Shown: positions 25,777 to 34,427 of the stretch, one piece after another
Layout of the letters: the number at the start of each line of letters is the position of its first letter
How positions within the stretch are numbered: position 1 is the first letter of the stretch
Source: Campylobacter concisus
GTDB lineage: Bacteria; Campylobacterota; Campylobacteria; Campylobacterales; Campylobacteraceae
NCBI RefSeq assembly: GCF_002913745.1
Contig: NZ_PPCG01000020.1
Location: 1-64,000 of the forward strand
DNA: 64,000 nt
Direction of reading: 5' to 3'
Notes under the pieces: generated by a model
The model's database searches: none
Told to the model about the DNA's origin: nothing
Seen by the model: the letters and a program-made list of their open reading frames with translations, nothing else
Position numbers and translations under genes: made by a program

Positions 25777-28702
25777 GTATCTTTTAGCACATGCCACACA
25801 AATTCTCATCTGCGAAGATGACAAAGAAGCGGCACTCTGCGCTGATGCGGCCAGTTTTGCTGGCTTTAGCGCATTTAAACTACCTGATTTTAGAGCTAAA
25901 AAGGGCGATGATCTAAGAAGCTTTAACGAAGAGCTTTTTGAAATTTCATCCGTTCTTAGTAAATACTATAAATTTGATGGCAAAAAGATCATCATAAGCC
26001 CATTTAGCACGCTTTTAAACCCACTTCCAACGCAAAAAAACTTAGAGAGCTCAACGATCAAGCTAAAAGACAATCTAAATTTAAGCGAATTTGCCGACTT
26101 GCTCATACGATTTGGCTACGAGTGCGTCGATATCGTTGAGAGCGTTGGCGAGTTTAGCATACGCGGCGAAGTGATCGACATTTACGGCGTAAATATGGAC
26201 GATCCTGTTAGAATTTTACTCTTTGGCGATGAGGTGGAGAGTATCAGAAACTACAACACCGCCACGCAAATTAGCAACAAAAATGAGCTAAGCGAAGCCG
26301 AGATCGTGCCGTTTATCGCAAATTTGAGCAAAGATGAGTTTGAAAAAGTTAGCCAAAAGATCGAGGATATGCAAAGCGACGCTTTGGTGAGCGATCTAAA
26401 TTCGCTTGGATTTTGGGCGATAGATAGCTTTAGCGACTACTTGAAAGTTTTTGATTCAAAGCTTGTTAAAAAGATCGATTTTGAAATTTATGATGCGCCT
26501 GAAGATAAATTTAAGGGCATAGAAATTTTGCCTGAGCCAAAGGTCTATAAAGACCTAGAAGTTACTTTAAATTTTGATTTTTTTGAGCTAAATAAGAGCA
26601 AAAGCATAACCGTTCTTTCAAGAAATGAGGGGCTTTTTAAGGGCTATGAGCTTGATGGCTTTGCAAATGTCAAGCTTGAAATTTCGCCCCTTGTAGTAAA
26701 TTTAACCTCAAGCGATAAGATCGTAGTATCACTTAATAAATTTGAGAAAAAAAGGCGAGTTAAACGCTCAAGCCTCGTGGTGGACGAGCTAAAAGTAAAT
26801 GACTATGTCGTGCATGAAGATTATGGTATAGGCAGATTTTTGGGGCTTGAAAAGATCAAGGTTTTGGGCGCGACGAAGGAATTTGTGGTTATTGCATACC
26901 AAAATGACGACAAGCTTCTTTTGCCAGTTGAACATCTAAATTTGATAGACCGCTACATCGCGCAAAATGGCTCTATGGCGGTGCTTGATCGCTTAGGCAA
27001 GGCAAATTTCGCAAAGATAAAAGAGAAGGTTAGAGAAAAACTCTTTGCGATCGCCTCAAAGATCGTGGCGATGGCGGCAAAAAGAGAGCTAATCGCAGGC
27101 AAAATTTTACAAAAAGAGGATATCTCTTATCTAAATTTCGTCCAAGACGCTGGCTTTTCATACACGAGCGACCAGCAAAAAGCGGTAAATGATATAAAAG
27201 ATGAGCTAAAAAGCGGCAAGGTGATGGATAGGCTGCTTAGTGGCGACGTTGGCTTTGGCAAGACCGAAGTTGCGATGAATGCCATATTTACCTGCATAAA
27301 ATCAGGCTTTAGCGCGTTTTTCTTTGTGCCAACGACGCTTCTTAGCTCGCAGCACTACAAGACGCTAAGCCAGAGATTTAGCAAATTTGGCATAAAGGTC
27401 TTTAGGCTAGATCGCTTCTCAAGTGCCAAAGAAAAATCAAGCCTACAAAAAGCGCTAAAAGAAAATGAGCCCATAGTTTGCGTGGGTACGCATGCGCTTC
27501 TTGGCGTAAAGGCTGAAAATTTAGGGCTTATAGTGGTTGATGAAGAGCATAAATTTGGCGTTAAGCAAAAAGAGCAGCTAAAAGAAATTTCTCAGCACTC
27601 TCACATCTTAAGTATGAGCGCCACGCCGATACCAAGAAGCCTAAATATGGCGCTTAGCAAGATAAAAACATATAGCATTTTAGCCACTCCGCCAAGCTCG
27701 AGGCTGGATGTGAGAACAAGCGTGAGAGAGTGGGACGAAAAGGTCGTCAAAGAGGCGATCATGCGTGAGCTAAGACGTGGCGGGCAGACCTTTTATATCC
27801 ACAACCACATCGCAGACATCGAGCAGACAGCAAATGAACTAAGAAAAATTTTGCCAAAGCTTAGAATTTTGATACTTCACTCAAAGATAAATGCAAAAGT
27901 CGCTGAAGATGAGATGATGAAATTTGAGCGGGGCGAGTATGACTTGCTGCTTTGCACCAGCATCGTTGAAAGCGGCATCCACTTGCCAAATGCAAACACT
28001 ATAATCGTAGAAAATGCTAATAAATTTGGCATGGCTGATCTGCACCAGCTGCGTGGTCGCGTGGGTAGAAGCGACAAGCAGGCTTATTGCTACTTTTTGG
28101 TGGAAGATAAAAATGCCATTAGCAAGGACGCGCTAAAACGCCTCATGGCACTTGAAGGCAACTCATTTTTGGGCGCTGGCTCAGTGCTAGCATATCACGA
28201 CCTTGAGATAAGAGGTGGTGGCAACATCATCGGCGAGGCGCAAAGCGGCCACATCGAGGCTATCGGCTACTCGCTATATCTAAAGATGCTAGAAGACGAG
28301 ATCAATAAACTGCTAAATCAAGACTCCGCAAAGCTAGACAAGATCGATCTAAAGCTTAGTGTGAGCGCCTTTTTAAATCAAGAATTTATAAGAGAAGATA
28401 GGCTAAGGCTTGAAATTTACAGGCGTCTTAGCAAGTGTAAAGAGGTCGCTGAAGTCTATGAGATACAAAGCGAGCTTGAGGATAGATTTGGCAAGATAGA
28501 TACATTTACAAAGCAGTTTTTAGACCTTATCATCATCAAAATTTTAGCTCTAAAAGCTGGCATAAAGACGATCTCAAACAGCGAACAAAATATACTAATA
28601 ACAAAAAATGATGAGGAGAAGATCAGGCTAAAGTCACGTAGCAAGGACGATAACGATGTTTTGGCTGAAATTTTGGTCTATCTAAGAAAGGATAAGAGAT
28701 GA
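25757..28702 (+). CDS. mfd: Transcription-repair coupling factor Mfd
   Basis: Displaces RNA polymerase stalled at lesions and recruits UvrA. In order: a reduced UvrB-like N-terminal region, the RNAP-interacting CarD-like domain (VNDYVVHEDYGIGRFLGLEK), the SF2 translocase with Walker A LLSGDVGFGKTEVAMNA, DEEH in VVDEEHKFGVKQ, SMSATPIPRSLNMAL, and the TRG/motif VI region HQLRGRVGRSDKQAYCYFL. At 981 residues it is about 170 shorter than E. coli Mfd, mostly in the N-terminus, as usual in Campylobacter. Confidence 0.96.
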   Translation: MQAKVYEYLLAHATQILICEDDKEAALCADAASFAGFSAFKLPDFRAKKGDDLRSFNEELFEISSVLSKYYKFDGKKIIISPFSTLLNPLPTQKNLESSTIKLKDNLNLSEFADLLIRFGYECVDIVESVGEFSIRGEVIDIYGVNMDDPVRILLFGDEVESIRNYNTATQISNKNELSEAEIVPFIANLSKDEFEKVSQKIEDMQSDALVSDLNSLGFWAIDSFSDYLKVFDSKLVKKIDFEIYDAPEDKFKGIEILPEPKVYKDLEVTLNFDFFELNKSKSITVLSRNEGLFKGYELDGFANVKLEISPLVVNLTSSDKIVVSLNKFEKKRRVKRSSLVVDELKVNDYVVHEDYGIGRFLGLEKIKVLGATKEFVVIAYQNDDKLLLPVEHLNLIDRYIAQNGSMAVLDRLGKANFAKIKEKVREKLFAIASKIVAMAAKRELIAGKILQKEDISYLNFVQDAGFSYTSDQQKAVNDIKDELKSGKVMDRLLSGDVGFGKTEVAMNAIFTCIKSGFSAFFFVPTTLLSSQHYKTLSQRFSKFGIKVFRLDRFSSAKEKSSLQKALKENEPIVCVGTHALLGVKAENLGLIVVDEEHKFGVKQKEQLKEISQHSHILSMSATPIPRSLNMALSKIKTYSILATPPSSRLDVRTSVREWDEKVVKEAIMRELRRGGQTFYIHNHIADIEQTANELRKILPKLRILILHSKINAKVAEDEMMKFERGEYDLLLCTSIVESGIHLPNANTIIVENANKFGMADLHQLRGRVGRSDKQAYCYFLVEDKNAISKDALKRLMALEGNSFLGAGSVLAYHDLEIRGGGNIIGEAQSGHIEAIGYSLYLKMLEDEINKLLNQDSAKLDKIDLKLSVSAFLNQEFIREDRLRLEIYRRLSKCKEVAEVYEIQSELEDRFGKIDTFTKQFLDLIIIKILALKAGIKTISNSEQNILITKNDEEKIRLKSRSKDDNDVLAEILVYLRKDKR

Positions 28703-29463
28703 TAGATTGGGGTGTGAAGTACGCAGCGATTTATAAGAGCACAAAAGGGATGTTAAAACCAGTTGAGGATATCGATTTTGTCGATATCGACTCACTTTAT
28801 GGACTAGAGAAACAAAAAGAAATTTTGCTAAAAAACACTAGAAATTTTATAGCTGGCGACGAGGCAAATCACGTGCTTCTTTGGGGTGAGAGAGGATGTG
28901 GCAAGTCAAGCCTTGTAAGGGCTGTTTTTACTAAATTTTATAAAGAGGGACTTCGCATCATTGAGATCGGCTGCGAAGATCTAAAATACCTTGGCGACAT
29001 CATCGACGAGATCAGAAAGAGCGAGTTTAAATTTATCATTTTCTGCGACGATCTAAGCTTTGAAAATGGTAGCAATGAGTATAAATTTCTAAAACCTATC
29101 ATGGATGGCTCTATTCAAAAGCCGCCAAAAAACGTCCTTTTATACGCCACATCAAACCGCCGCCACCTAATAAGCGAGTTTAAAAGCAAAAATGAAAACT
29201 CAGAGCTAATAGACGGAGAAATTCACTACAGCGACGCAGCTCAGGAGAAAATTTCACTCTCAGATCGCTTTGGTCTTTGGGTCAGCTTTTATCAAGGCAA
29301 CTACGACGAGTATCTAAAAATGGTTGATTTTTACTTTAAAGACTACACTGGTGACAAAGATGAGCTTCACACGCTTGCTAAAAATTTCGCCACCCTAAGA
29401 GCCAGCAGAAGTGGCAGGACAGCAAAGCAGTTTTATCTAACTTTTAAAGAAAATTTAAAATGA
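28699..29463 (+). CDS. DUF815-family P-loop ATPase
   Basis: AAA-like ATPase of the DUF815 family, role unknown. Walker A is LLWGERGCGKSSLVRAVF near residue 55 and the Walker B-like FIIFCDDLSFE near 112; LLYATSNRRHLI matches sensor-1. The C-terminal ATLRASRSGRTAKQF region is typical. It overlaps mfd and magIII by 4 nt each (ATGA), so the three are translationally coupled, which hints at a link with DNA repair but does not prove one. Confidence 0.85.
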   Translation: MIDWGVKYAAIYKSTKGMLKPVEDIDFVDIDSLYGLEKQKEILLKNTRNFIAGDEANHVLLWGERGCGKSSLVRAVFTKFYKEGLRIIEIGCEDLKYLGDIIDEIRKSEFKFIIFCDDLSFENGSNEYKFLKPIMDGSIQKPPKNVLLYATSNRRHLISEFKSKNENSELIDGEIHYSDAAQEKISLSDRFGLWVSFYQGNYDEYLKMVDFYFKDYTGDKDELHTLAKNFATLRASRSGRTAKQFYLTFKENLK

Positions 29464-30128
29464 GATCAACTGATCTGTTTTTAGCCCTGCTAAATCACAA
29501 AAGTAGAAATTTTGACGAGCTAAAATGGCCAGGCGAGGGCACTTTTGAGGTTATTTTGGGCGCTATTTTGGTGCAAAATACCAACTGGAAAAACGTTGAA
29601 AAAGCGCTAGATAATCTAAAAAAAGCGAGCAAAGATAGCCTGCAAGGCATTTGCACGCTTGAAAACAGCGAGCTTGCCACACTCATAAAGCCAAGCGGCT
29701 TTTACAACACAAAGGCAAAACGGCTAAAGACGCTTTGTCTAGCTATAAAAAATGGATTTGGTGACTTTGAAAACTTTAAAGAAAACGTAAGTCGCGAGTG
29801 GCTCATAAGCGTAAAAGGCGTTGGCTCTGAGACTTGTGATGCGATACTTGCTTACGCTTGCGGCAAGCCTTACATGGTCGTTGATGCTTATGCGCTTAGG
29901 ATAATGGCATATTTTGACTACATTTTTGAGAGCTACGACGAGGCGGCTGAGTGGTTTAGCTCGCTTGATTATGATGAAATTTATAAATTTCTTGATAGCG
30001 AGAAATTTGACGAGACTGAGGTTTTAAAACTCTATCATGCACTTATTTTGGAGTTTTGCAAAGAGAATTTCAAAGGTAAAATTTTAAGCCAAAGCGGACA
30101 AGAGGTGCTTGATAACATTAAAAATTAA
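29460..30128 (+). CDS. magIII: 3-methyladenine DNA glycosylase MagIII
   Basis: HhH-GPD base-excision glycosylase. The helix-hairpin-helix and catalytic Asp are visible in SVKGVGSETCDAILAYACGK followed by MVVDAYALRI. The IKPSGFYNTKAKRLK and VSREWL segments match Helicobacter pylori MagIII closely, and the C-terminal four-cysteine Fe-S loop of endonuclease III is missing, which separates it from Nth. At 222 residues the length matches. Expected substrate is 3-methyladenine; this is family knowledge, not tested here. Confidence 0.85.
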   Translation: MRSTDLFLALLNHKSRNFDELKWPGEGTFEVILGAILVQNTNWKNVEKALDNLKKASKDSLQGICTLENSELATLIKPSGFYNTKAKRLKTLCLAIKNGFGDFENFKENVSREWLISVKGVGSETCDAILAYACGKPYMVVDAYALRIMAYFDYIFESYDEAAEWFSSLDYDEIYKFLDSEKFDETEVLKLYHALILEFCKENFKGKILSQSGQEVLDNIKN

Positions 30129-30221
30129 ATTTTTATTTTAAATTTAGCGTAAATTAGGACTTTTTATGTTTTATTTTAAATTCTATGCTAAATTTACGAG
30201 AAATTTATTTTAGGAGGAGTG

Positions 30222-31127
30222 ATGATATACGATAACATCGTAAAAACGATCTGTAATACACCTATCGTAAAGGTTAAAACAGGTGCTGACGAGGCTGAAA
30301 TTTACGTAAAATTAGAGTTTTTTAACCCAGGCGGCTCTGTAAAAGATAGGATCGCATTTAATATGATCACAAAAATGCTAGCTGATGGCACACTAAAACA
30401 TGGCGACACTATCGTTGAGCCAACAAGCGGAAATACAGGCATCGGCGTAGCTATGTGCGGTGCTGCACTTGGCTTTAAAGTGATCCTTTGCATGCCTGAG
30501 AGCATGAGTATCGAAAGACGCAAGATCGTTGCAGCTTATGGCGCTCATCTTGAGCTAACTCCTGCAGCTGGCGGTATGAAAGCAGCGATCGCAAAAGCTA
30601 CTGAGCTAGCTTCTCAGCCAAATCACGTAATGCTAAGCCAGTTTGAAAACAAGTATAATCCACAAGCTCACGAGCTAACAACAGCTGCTGAGATCGTGGC
30701 TGACTTTAGCAAGCTTGATGCCTTTGTGGCTGGCGTTGGCACAGGCGGCACGATAAGCGGCGTGGCAAAGGTTCTAAAAGAAAAAGGCTATGACACTAAG
30801 ATCATCGCAGTAGAGCCTGAAGCATCACCAGTTTTAAGTGGCGGCAACCCAGGACCACATAAGATTCAAGGCATCGGAGCTGGATTTTTACCAAATACAA
30901 TGGATATGAGCCTAGTTAGCGAAGTAGAAAAAGTAAGCAACGATGACGCACTAAACGCAGCTAGAGCGATCGCAAAGAGCGATGGCTTGATGATAGGCAT
31001 AAGTGGCGGCGCTTCTTACGTGGCTGCAAAAAGAGTGGCTAAAAGACTTGGCGCTGGCAAAAAAGTGCTTTTCATAGCTCCAGATAACGGTGAGAGATAC
31101 CTAAGTACAGAGCTTTACGGAGCGTAA
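30222..31127 (+). CDS. cysK: O-acetylserine sulfhydrylase (cysteine synthase A)
   Basis: PLP enzyme making cysteine from O-acetylserine and sulfide. The PLP lysine is in [15 protein letters not shown] near residue 43, the substrate loop is [10 protein letters not shown], and the phosphate-binding loop is [13 protein letters not shown]. The 301 residues are normal. A GTG at 30219 is in frame but the ATG at 30222 has the better distance from GGAGG at 30213-30217. It forms a two-gene cysteine operon with cysE, 4 nt apart. Confidence 0.95.
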   Translation: MIYDNIVKTICNTPIVKVKTGADEAEIYVKLEFFNPGGSVKDRIAFNMITKMLADGTLKHGDTIVEPTSGNTGIGVAMCGAALGFKVILCMPESMSIERRKIVAAYGAHLELTPAAGGMKAAIAKATELASQPNHVMLSQFENKYNPQAHELTTAAEIVADFSKLDAFVAGVGTGGTISGVAKVLKEKGYDTKIIAVEPEASPVLSGGNPGPHKIQGIGAGFLPNTMDMSLVSEVEKVSNDDALNAARAIAKSDGLMIGISGGASYVAAKRVAKRLGAGKKVLFIAPDNGERYLSTELYGA

Positions 31128-31131
31128 AAAT

Positions 31132-31683
31132 ATGTGGGAGAGTCTAAAAGAGCTAGTTCAAACCGTTCGTGAAAAAGACCCATCGGTGCATAGTTGTTGC
31201 TTTTTGGCGATACTTATAAACACTCCTGGCATCCATGCGGTTTTGTTTCATAAAATTTCTCATTTTTTATATGAGAAAAAGTGGTTTTTTCTAGCTAGAC
31301 TCATCTCACAAATAGCAAGATTTCTAACAGGCATCGAGATCCACCCTGGGGCAAAGATTGGTAGGAGATTTTTCATAGATCACGGCATGGGCGTGGTTAT
31401 CGGTGAGACGGCTGAGGTCGGTGATGATGTGATGATGTATCATCAAGTGACACTTGGCGGCACTGGCAAAGAGTGTGGCAAGCGCCATCCAACCATTAAA
31501 AATGGCGTCACTATCGCCGCTGGCTCAAAGATACTTGGTGCCATAACTATCGGTGAAAATGCCAAGATCGGCGCAAACTCGGTCGTGCTAAAAAACGTCC
31601 CATCAAATGCAACTGTCGTTGGCATACCAGCAAGGGTTGTCAGGGTAAATGGGACAAAATTTGAGCCAGAATTTATCATTTAA
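31132..31683 (+). CDS. cysE: Serine O-acetyltransferase
   Basis: Left-handed beta-helix acetyltransferase forming O-acetylserine, the substrate of the adjacent CysK. Hexapeptide repeats run from [18 protein letters not shown] to the GIPARVV cap; the family catalytic segment [18 protein letters not shown] and [12 protein letters not shown] is intact. At 183 residues it lacks the long N-terminal helical region of E. coli CysE, the short form common in epsilonproteobacteria. Whether it makes the CysK-binding C-terminal peptide is doubtful: it ends FEPEFII, and a terminal Ile fits the known interaction rule. Confidence 0.93.
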   Translation: MWESLKELVQTVREKDPSVHSCCFLAILINTPGIHAVLFHKISHFLYEKKWFFLARLISQIARFLTGIEIHPGAKIGRRFFIDHGMGVVIGETAEVGDDVMMYHQVTLGGTGKECGKRHPTIKNGVTIAAGSKILGAITIGENAKIGANSVVLKNVPSNATVVGIPARVVRVNGTKFEPEFII

Positions 31684-31750
31684 AATTTAAATTTACTCTC
31701 ACTGCATCATAAAAATACAAATTTTTGATACGGCTAATTTACTATCCACT

Positions 31751-32467
31751 ATGTTGCCAGCGTTTTTTAGCTTTGCGCTACCTATCATAATATTTGTCAT
31801 TTTAATAAATTTGATAACAAAATTTATCAGGCAAAAGCTGCGCCAAAAATCTTACGTAAAATTTAACCAAAGAAATATAGCTGATACGTTTAGTGCAAAA
31901 GAGATAGCAAAGAAATTTGGCAAAAACGCAAAAGATGTAAATGAGGTTTTGTTAAATTTAGGCTTTATAAAAAAATGTGACAACGGCTACAACGTGACAG
32001 ATGTTGGCAGATACTATGTAGGCATGCAAAACTACTACATGAGCAAAGCAAGCGTTAGGTGGGACGAGAGGCTACTTTGTAATGAAAATTTCATAAACGA
32101 GATCGTAAAAGTTGGCGAAAAATCTAGCAAAAAAGAGCAAAAAGAAGACTTTAGAGAGAAATTTAAGGCTGAATACCGAACAAACGACGGTCACTACGTA
32201 AGAAGTAGGGCTGAGCTAGTTATAGCAAACTGGCTTTTTGCTGAGGGCATAGCCTACGCTTATGAAAAAAGAGTGCCGATAAAAGAAGATGTCTATTGTG
32301 ATTTTTACATACCAAAAGGCAAGATTTATATAGAGTTTTGGGGCTTAAAATATGATGAGGCGTATATAAAAAGAAAAGAGAAAAAGATAGAGCTTTATAA
32401 AAAATACAATTTAAATTTAATAGAGATAGATAACGACAAGATTGGCAATTTAGACGATTATCTGTAA
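31751..32467 (+). CDS. Membrane-anchored protein with PD-(D/E)XK nuclease-like C-terminal domain
   Basis: Not assigned to a named family. One hydrophobic helix at about residues 5-24 anchors the N-terminus; residues 45-95 (SAKEIAKKFGKNAKDVNEVL, then GYNVTDVGRYYV) look like a winged helix. Residues 150-238 look like a PD-(D/E)XK fold: RSRAELVIANWLF (E155), YCDFYIP (D184), KIYIEFWG (E195), then a Lys-rich helix and a strand LNLIEID. The lysine usually found two residues after the last acidic residue is replaced by Trp197, as in helicase-linked DFYIP/IEYFG nucleases. It follows cysE by 67 nt and may share its transcript. Confidence 0.6.
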   Translation: MLPAFFSFALPIIIFVILINLITKFIRQKLRQKSYVKFNQRNIADTFSAKEIAKKFGKNAKDVNEVLLNLGFIKKCDNGYNVTDVGRYYVGMQNYYMSKASVRWDERLLCNENFINEIVKVGEKSSKKEQKEDFREKFKAEYRTNDGHYVRSRAELVIANWLFAEGIAYAYEKRVPIKEDVYCDFYIPKGKIYIEFWGLKYDEAYIKRKEKKIELYKKYNLNLIEIDNDKIGNLDDYL

Positions 32468-32510
32468 AAAGAGCTTTTAAAATTTGGTGTGAGTTTAAAT
32501 TTGTAGAAAA

Positions 32511-32526
32511 AGGGGCGAGCGCCCCT
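32511..32526 (-). terminator. Terminator of the cytochrome c gene
   Basis: AGGGGC / GCCCCT stem with a 4-nt loop; on the minus strand it is followed directly by TTTTTC, a standard intrinsic terminator 4 nt beyond the stop. Confidence 0.85.
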
Positions 32527-32530
32527 ATGA

Positions 32531-32833
32531 TTATTTTAAAGTTTGGATGTATTCAGCTACTGCTTTTGCATCTTCATCGCTCATTGGAGTAGCGATAGGT
32601 TTCATCATAGCACCAAGACCAAATTTATTTGCTCCTGTTTTGTAGCCTTTTAGAGCTGCTTCGATAGCTGCTGCGTCAAGTGATGTTAAAGCTGGAACTT
32701 TGTTATTGAAAACTTTTTCAGCTTTAGCGCCATGACAGGCAATGCATTTTTTATAGATAGTAGCGCCATCTGCAGCGAAAGCAGCAGTTGAAAGTAGTGC
32801 TGCAACACTTGAAACGATTAGTAGTTTTTTCAT
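32531..32833 (-). CDS. Periplasmic class I cytochrome c (c553-like)
   Basis: Small electron carrier, probably donating to the cbb3 oxidase. Signal peptide at residues 1-20 (LLIVSSVAALLSTAAFAAD), haem motif CIACH near residue 33, and the axial Met probably in GLGAMMKPIA. Total 100 residues. It is divergent from gmhB, the same neighbourhood as Cj1153 in C. jejuni, and has its own promoter and a strong terminator. The cbb3 assembly genes ccoI/ccoS lie 23 kb away. Confidence 0.92.
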   Translation of the reverse strand: MKKLLIVSSVAALLSTAAFAADGATIYKKCIACHGAKAEKVFNNKVPALTSLDAAAIEAALKGYKTGANKFGLGAMMKPIATPMSDEDAKAVAEYIQTLK

Positions 32834-32862
32834 TTGTCATCCTTTTTAAAAAACGTGCCGGC

Positions 32863-32868
32863 ATTATA
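32863..32868 (-). promoter_or_regulatory. -10 element of the cytochrome c gene
   Basis: Perfect TATAAT on the minus strand, 30 nt before the ATG, in a TTTTTGTATTATAATGC context. A ribosome site AAAGGATGAC follows. Confidence 0.7.
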
Positions 32869-32913
32869 ATACAAAAATGTAAATTTGCAAGGGGCGGGTT
32901 AAAATATTTTGGC

Positions 32914-32919
32914 TATAAT
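32914..32919 (+). promoter_or_regulatory. -10 element of gmhB, implying a leaderless mRNA
   Basis: TATAAT in TTTTGGCTATAATC, the canonical Campylobacter extended -10. The gmhB ATG begins 6 nt after it, so transcription should start at or within a base or two of the ATG. No ribosome-binding site separates them. Confidence 0.7.
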
Positions 32920-32925
32920 CACCAA

Positions 32926-33441
32926 ATGATAAGAGAAACAGCCAACAAAGCACTTTTTTTAGACCGAGACGGCGTCATAAATGAAGACGCTGGATACGTT
33001 TGCGAGATCAAAGATTTCAAATTTATTGATGGCATTTTTGATGCTTTAAGAGAATTTGTTAAGGCTGGCTACAAGCTCTTTGTCGTGACAAATCAATCAG
33101 GCATCGGCAGGGGCTACTATACGCAGGAGCAGTTTGACGCTCTAAATAAATTTATGCTTGAAAGCTTTAAAAAAGAGCAGATTTTTATCACCAAAGTCTA
33201 TTTTTGCCCGCATGCTCCAGAGCAAAAATGCACCTGCAGAAAACCAAATCCAAAAATGATACTTGATGCTTGCAAAGAGTTTGACATAGACCTTGAAAAC
33301 TCGCTAATGATAGGCGATAAACCAAGCGACGTTGAGGCTGGCAAAAGAGCAGGAGTGGGCAGAAATTTCTTGCTCGATGGGATAAATTTTAAAGATGTAA
33401 GAGATGTTTTAAATAAGCTAAAAAAGGAAAAATCACTATGA
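32926..33441 (+). CDS. gmhB: D-glycero-beta-D-manno-heptose-1,7-bisphosphate 7-phosphatase
   Basis: HAD-family phosphatase of ADP-heptose synthesis. Motif I is FLDRDGVINEDAGY at about residue 11; zinc-ligand residues lie in CPHAPEQKCTCRKPNP; MIGDKPSDVEAGKRAGV is motif IV. An open frame extends to 32788, but the upstream part overlaps the divergent cytochrome promoter, so the ATG at 32926 (171 residues) is the start. It begins the cluster gmhB-hldD-hldE-gmhA. Confidence 0.95.
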   Translation: MIRETANKALFLDRDGVINEDAGYVCEIKDFKFIDGIFDALREFVKAGYKLFVVTNQSGIGRGYYTQEQFDALNKFMLESFKKEQIFITKVYFCPHAPEQKCTCRKPNPKMILDACKEFDIDLENSLMIGDKPSDVEAGKRAGVGRNFLLDGINFKDVRDVLNKLKKEKSL

Positions 33442-34427
33442 ATTTAAACGGAAAAAAGATAGTTATAACTGGCGGCGCTGGCTTTATCGGCTCAGCTTTG
33501 GCGCACTATTTTGATGAAAACTATAAAGATGCTCACGTGCTTGTCGTGGATAAATTTAGAAACGACGAGACATTTAGCAACGGCAATCTAAAAAGCTTTG
33601 GCCATTTTAAAAATTTACTTGGCTTTAAGGGTGAAATTTACGCTGGCGATATCAATGATAAGAGCACGCTTGAGAAGATAAAAAGCTTTCGCCCAGACGT
33701 CATCTACCACGAAGCAGCGATCTCAGATACGACCGTAAAAGAGCAAGACGAGCTAATAAAAACAAATGTAAATGCCTTTGTAAATTTGCTTGATATCTGC
33801 GAGAGTTTGGGCGCAAAGATAATCTACGCTAGCTCAGGGGCGACTTATGGCAACGCAAAGAGCCCACAAACAGTCGGCGATTGCGAAGCACCAAATAACG
33901 TCTATGGCTTTAGTAAACTAAGCATGGATAATATCAATAAAATTTACGCGAAACGCGGTGTAAGCGTGGTTGGGCTGAGATATTTTAACGTCTTTGGCAA
34001 GGGCGAGTTTTTTAAAAACAAAACCGCCTCGATGGTGCTTCAGTTTGGACTTCAAATTTTAGCTGGCAAGACCCCAAGGCTCTTTGAGGGCAGCGACCAG
34101 ATCAAACGCGACTTTGTCTATATAAAAGATATCATTGACGCAAATATAAAAGCACTTGACGCGCCAAGTGGCGTCTATAACGCGGCTACTGGCAAAGCTA
34201 GAAGCTTTCAAGATATCGCTGACATCTTGCAGCGCGAGATCGGCGTAAATTTAGGCAACGAATATATCAAAAATCCATTTATCGGCTCTTATCAGTTTCA
34301 CACAGAGGCCGACGTAGCCCCAGCTCGCGAGGCATTTGGTTTTAGCGCTACTTGGAGCTTAGAAGAGGCGATAAAAGATTATTTGCCAGAGATAAAGAGA
34401 ATTTATAAGGAAGAGCTAAATGGCTAA
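33438..34427 (+). CDS. hldD: ADP-L-glycero-D-manno-heptose 6-epimerase
   Basis: Short-chain dehydrogenase-like epimerase converting ADP-D-glycero- to ADP-L-glycero-beta-D-manno-heptose. NADP-binding loop GGAGFIGSALAHYFDE at residues 11-26, the catalytic Tyr-x-x-x-Lys in NVYGFSKLSMD, and RYFNVFGKGEFFK are characteristic. The 329 residues are normal. ATGA overlap with gmhB and an 8-nt overlap with hldE. Confidence 0.96.
   Translation: MNLNGKKIVITGGAGFIGSALAHYFDENYKDAHVLVVDKFRNDETFSNGNLKSFGHFKNLLGFKGEIYAGDINDKSTLEKIKSFRPDVIYHEAAISDTTVKEQDELIKTNVNAFVNLLDICESLGAKIIYASSGATYGNAKSPQTVGDCEAPNNVYGFSKLSMDNINKIYAKRGVSVVGLRYFNVFGKGEFFKNKTASMVLQFGLQILAGKTPRLFEGSDQIKRDFVYIKDIIDANIKALDAPSGVYNAATGKARSFQDIADILQREIGVNLGNEYIKNPFIGSYQFHTEADVAPAREAFGFSATWSLEEAIKDYLPEIKRIYKEELNG

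Noticed and set aside
32788-32925. N-terminal extension of gmhB to 32788
   Set aside because: It covers the divergent cytochrome c signal peptide, its promoter and the gmhB promoter; the HAD motif begins right after the ATG at 32926.
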